Shown here in pieces: positions 17,893-23,918 of a DNA stretch of 64,000 nucleotides. A program made the translations under genes and the position numbers. The stretch is from Actinoplanes sp. TBRC 11911 (GTDB lineage Bacteria > Actinomycetota > Actinomycetes > Mycobacteriales > Micromonosporaceae), in NCBI RefSeq assembly GCF_012933445.1, contig NZ_JABBNC010000028.1:62001-126000 (forward strand), in the 5' to 3' direction. The notes beneath the pieces were generated by a model. The model saw only the letters and a program-made list of their open reading frames with translations. It was not told the DNA's origin and did not search any database. The stretch's first letter is position 1. Every line of letters starts with the position of its first letter.

Positions 17893-17898
17893 TACGCT
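17893..17898 (+). promoter_or_regulatory. TACGCT -10 box, leaderless type
   Basis: TACGCT followed by 7 nt and the GTG at 17906; no ribosome site between them. Confidence 0.5.
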
Positions 17899-17905
17899 TC
17901 GGCGA

Positions 17906-18538
17906 GTGCAAGCACGTCCCGTCTCACCCGACGTCCTCGTGACGGAGCTCACCGACCGGATCCTGAGTCGGGATTCCGACAGTCGCGTCCGGGTCGGTAT
18001 CGATGGCCCGGACGCGGCGGCCCCGGAGCGTCTCGCCGACGCCCTGGTCGGCCCGCTGCGTGCCGGCGGCCGCCCGGTCGCCCGCGTGAACACCGCGGAC
18101 TTCCTGCGCCCGGCCTCGCTGCGCCTGGAGTTCGGCCGCGAGAACCCGGACTCCTACTATCTGGGCTGGTACGACGAGTCCGGGCTCGCCCGCGAGGTCC
18201 TGGAGCCGGCCGGCCCGGCCGGTTCCGGACGCATCCTGACCAGACTGTGGGACGCCGGCACCGATCGCGCGGCCCGCCAGCCGTACCTCGACCTGCCACC
18301 CGGTGCCGTGGTGGTGGTGAGCGGCCCGCTGCTGCTCGGCGGCGGTCTCGTGTTCGATTTCACGGTCCATCTCGAAATCTCCGCTGCCGCGCTGCGCCGC
18401 CGCACCCCTGAGCAGGACCGATGGACGCTGCCCGCGTTCGCGAGGTACGCCGACGAGGTCGCCCCGGCCTCCTTCGCCGACCTCGTGGTCCGCACCGACG
18501 ATCTGCGGCATCCCGCGATCGTCACGGAACGTTGGTGA
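17906..18538 (+). CDS. Uridine-kinase-like protein with degenerate P-loop
   Basis: A 210-residue protein resembling actinobacterial uridine-kinase-like NTPases in length and order: VRVGIDGPD near residue 28, DFLRPASLRLEFGRENPDSYYLGWYDE in the middle, and VVVVSGPLLLGG, FDFTVHLEIS and a C-terminal FADLVV. The segment that should be a Walker A (usual GPDGAGKT or GPDAAGKT) reads GPDAAAPERLAD at residues 34-45: the Gly-Lys-Thr/Ser is absent. It is therefore unlikely to bind ATP in the normal way. The frame is otherwise intact and codon use is typical, which argues for a pseudoenzyme rather than a decayed gene. Confidence 0.7.
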   Translation: MQARPVSPDVLVTELTDRILSRDSDSRVRVGIDGPDAAAPERLADALVGPLRAGGRPVARVNTADFLRPASLRLEFGRENPDSYYLGWYDESGLAREVLEPAGPAGSGRILTRLWDAGTDRAARQPYLDLPPGAVVVVSGPLLLGGGLVFDFTVHLEISAAALRRRTPEQDRWTLPAFARYADEVAPASFADLVVRTDDLRHPAIVTERW

Positions 18539-18706
18539 CGCGAGTCCGTAGCGGAGTCGGCCACTGACAGTTATGCTCCGGTTACTTTTTCAGCGGAGGC
18601 ACTCGTTTGGGTCCTCCGGCGGTGGGTATGAGCGGTCTCCACGGCGTGACAGGGCCGCTCCCGGGGGAACCACCCGCAGGGGCAGAGGAAGGGGCAGGGG
18701 GAGCAC

Positions 18707-19123
18707 ATGCTCGTCAATGGAGCGGTAATCACGGGCAAGGGTGCCGCCAAGGGACGGTCGGCGGAAGAGGTCGAGCAGATCCGGGCGATCCTGCATGGCC
18801 GGTACGACGATCTGACCGCCGAGTACGAGGTGGCCGTCAGCGAGAACCAGAAGCTGCGGCTCGTCGAGATCGGTGACGCCGCGGGCGACGACCAGGCCGA
18901 CAGCGGATCGAAGACGGCGGAACGGGACGCCGCCACGTCGCTGATCCGCACGCTGCTCGACCGGCGCACCCAGGCGGAGCACGCCATGCAGGCCCTGGAG
19001 AACGGGACGTACGGCAACTGCGAGGGTTGCGGCAACCCGATCCCGGTGGAGCGGCTGGAGGTGTTCCCCTCGGCGACCACCTGCGTCAACTGCAAGCAGA
19101 CGCGCGAGCGCCGCGCGAGTTAG
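18707..19123 (+). CDS. DksA/TraR-family C4 zinc-finger protein
   Basis: A 138-residue protein with a long coiled-coil N-terminal region (EEVEQIRAILHGRYDDLTAEYE) and a C-terminal TraR/DksA zinc finger of CxxC-x17-CxxC type: CEGCGNPIPVERLEVFPSATTCVNC. The family binds the RNA polymerase secondary channel; actinobacterial members are related to CarD-independent regulators of rRNA transcription and stress. ATG 18707 follows a purine-rich GGGGCAGGGGGAG. A possible promoter with TATGCT lies near 18571. Single gene. Confidence 0.88.
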   Translation: MLVNGAVITGKGAAKGRSAEEVEQIRAILHGRYDDLTAEYEVAVSENQKLRLVEIGDAAGDDQADSGSKTAERDAATSLIRTLLDRRTQAEHAMQALENGTYGNCEGCGNPIPVERLEVFPSATTCVNCKQTRERRAS

Positions 19124-19139
19124 CACCACAGCGTCCCGG

Positions 19140-19165
19140 ATCCGCCGCCCTGACCAGCGGCGGAT
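19140..19165 (+). terminator. Weak terminator-like hairpin after the DksA-family gene
   Basis: ATCCGCCGC (19140-19148) pairs with GCGGCGGAT (19157-19165) over an 8-nt loop, 17 bp after the stop codon. There is no T-tract. Confidence 0.45.
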
Positions 19166-19170
19166 TCGGC

Positions 19171-19279
19171 GTTATCGCGCGTTGCCGCGTTGATGAGTTC
19201 GGGCTTCGGTCGCCGCCGGCGCAGCCGTCGTCGAGCGCAGCCCGAACTCATCAACTTTCAGCGGCGCACGCGCGATAAC
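19171..19279. repeat. 109-nt long imperfect palindrome
   Basis: GTTATCGCGCG at 19171 pairs with CGCGCGATAAC ending at 19279, and the inner arms TTGATGAGTTCGGGCT and AGCCCGAACTCATCAA are also perfect complements. The result is an extended stem with a small bulge and a GC-rich loop, lying between the DksA-family gene and the first DUF72 gene. Confidence 0.85.
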
Positions 19280-19307
19280 GCGGGACAGCTCAGTGCTTAG
19301 GAGAGCA

Positions 19308-20183
19308 ATGATCGAGGTGGGCACGGCGTCCTGGACGGACAAGACGCTTCTCGAGTCGGGCTGGTATCCGCAGTCCGCGGACAACCCCGAGAAACGGCTC
19401 GCCTACTACGCCAAGCAGTTCCCGGTGGTCGAGGTCGACTCCACCTACTACGGGCCGCCGGCCGAGCAGACCACCCGGCTGTGGGCGCAGCGCACCCCGG
19501 ACGCCTTCACCTTCAACATCAAGGCGTTCAGCATGCTGACCGGCCACCCGACCAGGGTGTCCGCGCTCTACAAGGACCTGCGCCCGGAGACGGACAAGAA
19601 GAACATCTACCCGGGTGATCTGCCGCCGGAGGCGTACGAGCAGGTCTGGAGCCGGTTTCTCTCGGCGCTGGATCCGCTCGCCGAGGCCGGGAAGCTCGGC
19701 GCCCTGCTCTTCCAGTTTCCGCCGTGGTTCGGCATCAAGCGGTCCAACAAGGAGTACATGGTCGAGGTCGCGGCCCGCTGCAAGCCGCTGCGGCCGGTCT
19801 TCGAGCTGCGCAACGCGTCCTGGTTCGACGGCGACAACAAAGACGAGACGCTGGACTTCATGCGCGAGCACCACCTGCCGTTCGTCTGCGTCGACATGCC
19901 GCAGGGTTACAAGTCGTCGGTGCCGCCGATCGTGGAGGCGACCTCCGACCTGGCCGTGGTGCGCTTCCACGGGCACAGCGACAAGTGGACCAGCACCGAC
20001 ATCCACGAGAAGTTCGGCTACCGGTACTCGGCGACGGAACTCGACGAGTGGGCGCCGAAACTTCAGCAGCTCGCCGAGCGGGCCGACCGCACCCAGATCT
20101 ACTTCAACAACTGCTACCGCGACTACGCCCAGACCAACGCGTCGACGCTGATCGACCTCCTACAGGACGTCGAAGGGGACTGA
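19308..20183 (+). CDS. DUF72 family protein (first copy)
   Basis: A 291-residue DUF72 protein (TIM-barrel-like, YecE family): IEVGTASWTDKTLLESGWYP at the N-terminus, VEVDSTYYGPP, TFNIKAFSMLTGH, LFQFPPWF, FELRNASWF and a terminal IYFNNCYRDYA. The biochemical role of DUF72 is unsettled. The ATG at 19308 is preferred to GTG 19293 because GGAG lies 5 nt before it. Its 3' end overlaps the convergent aminotransferase gene by 24 bp. A second, diverged DUF72 gene lies 0.8 kb away, upstream of that aminotransferase. Confidence 0.88.
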   Translation: MIEVGTASWTDKTLLESGWYPQSADNPEKRLAYYAKQFPVVEVDSTYYGPPAEQTTRLWAQRTPDAFTFNIKAFSMLTGHPTRVSALYKDLRPETDKKNIYPGDLPPEAYEQVWSRFLSALDPLAEAGKLGALLFQFPPWFGIKRSNKEYMVEVAARCKPLRPVFELRNASWFDGDNKDETLDFMREHHLPFVCVDMPQGYKSSVPPIVEATSDLAVVRFHGHSDKWTSTDIHEKFGYRYSATELDEWAPKLQQLAERADRTQIYFNNCYRDYAQTNASTLIDLLQDVEGD

Positions 20184-20948
20184 GCGCCAGGCGTCGCCGA
20201 GCAGCCCGGCGAGTTTGTCGTCGGCCGGGAACGGCACCCCGTCCACCGCGGCGACCGGGCGGGCCGGGCAGTTCGCGTTCGCGGTGACCGCCCCGGCCAT
20301 CAGCGGCAGCTCGGCCGCGTCGACCGGGCGCAGCGTCCACGGCGTGCCCCGCATGGTCATCGCCACCTGCAGCAGCACCATCGTGGTGCCCTTGAGCATC
20401 GGCGCCTGCGGCCAGACCACCTGCTCGCCGTCGAACAGCGCGAGATTCCACGAGCTGCCCTCGGTGACCCGGTTCGCGGGATCGACGAACAACGCGTCGT
20501 CGAAGCCGTTCGCCACCGCCCGGCGCCGGGCCAGGACCTGGCCCATGGTGGCCGCGTGCTTGTGCGCCGGCCACGGCCGCTGATAGGTGTCGGTGCGCAA
20601 CCGCACCGGCGCGGGCACGGTCTCCGGCCGCGGATCGGAGACGGCCACCAGGACGTCGGGCGGCGCGAGCGGATCCTGCGCGGGGACGAACTGCACGCGT
20701 ACGGAAGCCTCGGTCTCGTCCTGCAAAGCCCGCGAGATCAATTCCCGTACGCGGTGTTCGTCGTCGATGTCCATGGCCCAGTCGAAGAAGGCCTCGTTCC
20801 CGTCGGCGAGCCGCGCGAAGTGCAGCGCCAGCCCGCGGACCGCCCCGCCGCGCACCTGCATCGCCGTGTAGTGCCCGTAGTTCACGGTGGCGAGCCGCTG
20901 GCACTCGGCCGGATCGGGCGCGCGTCCGTTGAGCTCCAGATTCCGCAC
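20160..20948 (-). CDS. Class IV aminotransferase family protein
   Basis: A 262-residue fold-type IV PLP enzyme homologue, related to branched-chain aminotransferase, D-amino-acid aminotransferase and aminodeoxychorismate lyase. KHAATMG (about residue 149) is the likely PLP-lysine site; the region VDPANRVTEGSSWNLALF matches the family's cofactor-binding E-x2-xxN segment, and MLKGTTMVLL the following helix. Substrate cannot be read from the sequence. It starts with GTG 4 bp after the stop of the second DUF72 gene but has its own TAGGCT box inside that gene's end, so it may be both cotranscribed and independently expressed. Confidence 0.85.
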   Translation of the reverse strand: MRNLELNGRAPDPAECQRLATVNYGHYTAMQVRGGAVRGLALHFARLADGNEAFFDWAMDIDDEHRVRELISRALQDETEASVRVQFVPAQDPLAPPDVLVAVSDPRPETVPAPVRLRTDTYQRPWPAHKHAATMGQVLARRRAVANGFDDALFVDPANRVTEGSSWNLALFDGEQVVWPQAPMLKGTTMVLLQVAMTMRGTPWTLRPVDAAELPLMAGAVTANANCPARPVAAVDGVPFPADDKLAGLLGDAWRSVPFDVL

Positions 20949-20952
20949 GGCG

Positions 20953-21681
20953 TCAGCCTAGTGGGATGCCACGCCTGGCGGCGATCGCGGCCATCGCGCG
21001 GGCGTCGGCCACCGCCGCGCCACCGGTGTCGTTGTTGAAGAAGACGTACGCCTCCGCCAGCCCCTCGAGCCGGCCCACCCAGCTGCGCAACGCGGCCCGG
21101 CCGTACCGGGGACGCGGCCGCGCGCGGCCCACGTGCATCCGCAGGTAGCCGAACCCGGCCGTGGTCCACAACGGGGTGACCGGGCGACCCTGACGGTCCG
21201 CCCAGCTCAGCGCCGCGTGATGCCGTTCCAGCAGCTTGCGGCAGTCCTCGGTGAACCAGCTGTCGTGCCGGGGTTCGACCACGACGCGTACGGGGGACGG
21301 AAATTGATCGAGGGTCTCGTCGAGCGCCGCCAGATCAGCGCGCAGATTCGGCGGCAGCTGCAGCAGCACCGGACCCAGCTTGTCGCCGAGCCCGGCCGCC
21401 CGGCCCAGGAAGCGGGCCACCGGCTCGGCCGGATCCTTCAGCCGCCGGATGTGGGTGAGATACCGGCTCATCTTCACCGCGAACCGGAAGCCCGCCGGGG
21501 TCCGCGCCCGCCACTGCTCGAACGTGGCGCGCTCGGGCAGCCGGTAGAACGCGTTGTTGACCTCCACCGCGTCGAAGTGCGTGGCGTACTCCTCCAGCCA
21601 GAGCCGTTGCGGCACGCCGGGCGGGTAGAACGGGCCCCGCCAGTCGCGGTACTGCCAGCCGGACGTCCCAATCGTGAGCAC
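20953..21681 (-). CDS. DUF72 family protein (second copy)
   Basis: A 242-residue DUF72 protein, shorter than the first copy: IGTSGWQYRDWRGPFYPPG, AVEVNNAFYRLP, RFAVKMSRYLTH, PVLLQLPPNL, VVVEPRHDSWF, YLRMHV and YVFFNNDTGG. It starts with GTG. This subgroup is close to the YecE type, whereas the gene at 19308 is more diverged, so they are probably paralogues of different ages rather than a recent duplication. It precedes the aminotransferase gene with a 4-bp gap. Confidence 0.88.
   Translation of the reverse strand: MLTIGTSGWQYRDWRGPFYPPGVPQRLWLEEYATHFDAVEVNNAFYRLPERATFEQWRARTPAGFRFAVKMSRYLTHIRRLKDPAEPVARFLGRAAGLGDKLGPVLLQLPPNLRADLAALDETLDQFPSPVRVVVEPRHDSWFTEDCRKLLERHHAALSWADRQGRPVTPLWTTAGFGYLRMHVGRARPRPRYGRAALRSWVGRLEGLAEAYVFFNNDTGGAAVADARAMAAIAARRGIPLG
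20955..20960 (-). promoter_or_regulatory. TAGGCT -10 box of the aminotransferase gene
   Basis: On the minus strand TAGGCT is followed by 6 nt and the GTG start at 20948, giving leaderless geometry. Confidence 0.5.
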
Positions 21682-21767
21682 GACCAGGAGATACCCGCGC
21701 CGCCCGGAGGTTAGACGTGATCAGGACCGGGTACGACGGGCGTCACCGACAACGAGAGGGAGCGGCC

Positions 21768-22019
21768 ATGTCACTCAGCGACGACGACATCACCGGTGGC
21801 CCGGCATCGCGCGGCGGCGAAGGCCCGGCGGACGGCGGCGCGAACCCGGGCGGGCACGACGGCGGGGCGGACGGCGGCGCGGGCGAAGGACCCGCGGACG
21901 GCGGCGCGAACCCGGGCGGGCACGACGGCGGGGCGGACGGCGGCGCCGGTGAAGGACCGGCCGACGGCGGCGCGAACCCGCAGGGCCACGACGGGGGCGC
22001 CGATGGCAGTGCCCGCTGA
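21768..22019 (+). CDS. Small Gly/Asp-rich repeat peptide (possible oxygenase substrate)
   Basis: An 83-residue peptide. The ATG at 21768 has a strong GAGAGGGAG ribosome site. Residues 1-16 (MSLSDDDITGGPASRG) look like a short leader; residues 17-82 are three near-identical 22-residue repeats with the consensus GEGPADGGANPGGHDGGADG plus GA, and one Arg ends the chain. Each repeat presents one Asn, one His and three Asp in a flexible Gly/Ala background. The stop overlaps the start of the JmjC-type oxygenase gene by 17 bp, so the two are translationally coupled. I infer that the repeats are the substrate or partner of that enzyme. No family name can be given. Confidence 0.72.
   Translation: MSLSDDDITGGPASRGGEGPADGGANPGGHDGGADGGAGEGPADGGANPGGHDGGADGGAGEGPADGGANPQGHDGGADGSAR
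21819..22014 (+). repeat. 66-bp tandem coding repeat, three copies
   Basis: Three copies of a 66-bp unit encode the 22-residue repeats of the small peptide. Copies one and two are identical at protein level; the third changes one Gly to Gln and one Gly to Ser. Confidence 0.9.
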
Positions 22020-23223
22020 GCTTTCCCGGGTCGTCGCCGCCGAGCAGGACAAGTTCGCGGCGGCGTACTGGGGCAAGGCACCACTGCTGTCGCGGGCCGG
22101 CGAGCTGGCCGGCCCGGACGGCTTCACCGGCCTGTTGTCCCCGGACGCGGTGGACGAGCTGCTCAGCCGGCGCGGCCTGCGCACCCCGTTCCTGCGGGTC
22201 GCGCAGAACGGCAAGGTGCTGCCCGCCGCCCGCTTCACCGGCGGCGGCGGGGCCGGGGCCGAGATCACCGACCAGGTCATCGACGATCAAGTGATGAGCC
22301 TGTACGCCGGTGGGGCCACCCTGGTCCTGCAAGGCCTGCACCGGATCTGGCCGCCGCTGATCGAGTTCGCCGGTCGGCTCGGCGCGGAACTGCGGCGCCC
22401 GCTGCAGGTCAACGCGTATCTGACCCCACCGGGCAGCCAGGGCTTCCACACCCACTACGACACCCACGACGTCTTCGTCCTGCAGGTCGACGGCACCAAG
22501 CGCTGGCGGGTGCACGAACCGGTCCTGAGCGACCCGCTGGAGGACCAGGCGTGGGGCGGCCGGCAGGAGGAGGTGGCCGCCACCGCGTCCGGTGCGCCGG
22601 CCCTGGACGTGGTCCTCGCCCCCGGCGACGCGATGTATCTGCCCCGCGGCTGGCTGCACTCGGCCGAGGCGCTCGGCTCCCGTTCCCTGCATCTGACCGT
22701 CGGCATCCGGTCGCTGACCCGGTACGCGATGGTCCAGGAACTGCTCGGCCTGGCCATGGGCGACCAGCGGCTGCGCGCCACCCTCCCGTACCGGCTGGAC
22801 GTCTCCGACCCGGACGCGATCGAGCCGGAACTCACCGAGACGATCGAGGCGCTGCGCGACTGGCTCGCCACCGCGCCGGTGACCGAGGTGGCCGACCGGC
22901 TGCTGGCCCGGGACTGGCCGGCCGCGCGGGCGGCGCCGCTGCACCCGCTCGCGCAACTCGACTTCGCGGCCGGGCTCGGCCCCGACGACGTGATCGCGGT
23001 GCGGGCGGGCCTGCGGTGGCGGCTGCACGAGGACGGCGCCGACCGGATCGTGCTGCGGCTGGTCGGTCGCACGCTGAACTTCCCGGTCTCCTGCGCGGCG
23101 GCGCTGCGCACCGTCCTCGGCGGCGGACCGTGCCGGGTCGGCGACCTGCCGCTCGACACCGGCGCGGACCGGCTCGTGCTGGCCCGCCGCCTGCTCAACG
23201 AATCCCTGGTCGTGCCGGCCTAG
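22003..23223 (+). CDS. JmjC/cupin_4-type 2-oxoglutarate Fe(II) oxygenase
   Basis: A 406-residue protein of the ribosomal-oxygenase (YcfD/MINA/NO66-like, cupin_4) family. The Fe(II) triad is visible as HYD in FHTHYDTHDVFVLQVDG (H151, D153) and the distal His219 in LPRGWLHSA; KRWRVHEP follows as in the family. Residues about 260-400 form the helical and winged-helix C-terminal part. Family members hydroxylate His or Arg side chains of ribosomal proteins; here the start overlaps a gene for an Asp/Asn/His repeat peptide, suggesting that peptide as the local target (inference). ATG 22003 is chosen because GGGGGC precedes it and the protein then begins where the family does. Confidence 0.88.
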   Translation: MAVPAELSRVVAAEQDKFAAAYWGKAPLLSRAGELAGPDGFTGLLSPDAVDELLSRRGLRTPFLRVAQNGKVLPAARFTGGGGAGAEITDQVIDDQVMSLYAGGATLVLQGLHRIWPPLIEFAGRLGAELRRPLQVNAYLTPPGSQGFHTHYDTHDVFVLQVDGTKRWRVHEPVLSDPLEDQAWGGRQEEVAATASGAPALDVVLAPGDAMYLPRGWLHSAEALGSRSLHLTVGIRSLTRYAMVQELLGLAMGDQRLRATLPYRLDVSDPDAIEPELTETIEALRDWLATAPVTEVADRLLARDWPAARAAPLHPLAQLDFAAGLGPDDVIAVRAGLRWRLHEDGADRIVLRLVGRTLNFPVSCAAALRTVLGGGPCRVGDLPLDTGADRLVLARRLLNESLVVPA

Positions 23224-23918
23224 CCGGTGGTGCGCAGCGCGGCGATCACCAGGCCGGCCGTGACCAGGCCGGCGACCAGCACCAGCGCGACCGTCGCGGC
23301 GTCCAGGCCGACGCCGCGATGGTCGGCCACCCGCTTGGTCGCCACCACCGCCAGCACCGGACAGGCGAGCAGCACCACCAGCGCCACCACCGGCAGCGCG
23401 TCCTGCCACGTGTCGGTGCGGCTGCCGCCGAGCTGCCGCAGCGCCTCGTTCGCGGCCGCCCCGGCCAGGCCACCGGCCACCCCGAACAGGATGAACAGTC
23501 CCTTCACCCCGACGTTGATCGGCCGGGCCTTCGGCGTGTACTCCACCTTGGCCGCCACCTCGTCGAGGTAGTCGTCCGGCTCGCGCTCGCCACGCTGATG
23601 CGGGATCGCCGGCTGCGGCGGCGTCTTGCCGAACCGCTCGGCGACCGGGCCGACCTTGTGCACGTATTCCGACCAGATCTGCGCGGCCCGCGCGTCCACC
23701 TGCTCCGCGGCGCGCTGCGCGTGCGTGATCGCCCGCTGCGCCTCGGCGACCTGCCGGTCGGCGTCACGGACCGCGTCGTCCGCCGCCTCGACCCGGCTGT
23801 CGTGCCAGCGCACCGCCTCGGCCCGCATCGCCGCGGCCTCGTCGTCCAGCGTGGTGAGCCGCCGCAGCACCGTGCGATAGTCGGCGGTCTCGAAGTCGGC
23901 CGGTTGAATCTGCGTCAT
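23220..23918 (-). CDS. Coiled-coil membrane protein of the FtsK-type operon
   Basis: A 232-residue protein and the last gene of a four-gene operon. Residues about 15-95 are a charged, Ala-rich coiled coil (DDEAAAMRAEAVRWHDSRVE). A linker follows, then three hydrophobic segments near 137-158, 174-193 and 207-228. The start overlaps the stop of the ATPase gene by 4 nt (ATGA), so translation is coupled. No family recognised. The layout suggests a membrane anchor or channel component whose cytoplasmic coiled coil meets the ATPase or the small helical proteins (inference). Its 3' end overlaps the convergent JmjC gene by 4 bp. Confidence 0.75.
   Translation of the reverse strand: MTQIQPADFETADYRTVLRRLTTLDDEAAAMRAEAVRWHDSRVEAADDAVRDADRQVAEAQRAITHAQRAAEQVDARAAQIWSEYVHKVGPVAERFGKTPPQPAIPHQRGEREPDDYLDEVAAKVEYTPKARPINVGVKGLFILFGVAGGLAGAAANEALRQLGGSRTDTWQDALPVVALVVLLACPVLAVVATKRVADHRGVGLDAATVALVLVAGLVTAGLVIAALRTTG

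Noticed and set aside
19308..21681. The two DUF72 genes considered as a recent duplication
   Set aside because: Sequence and length differ widely (291 and 242 residues) and they belong to different subgroups of the family.
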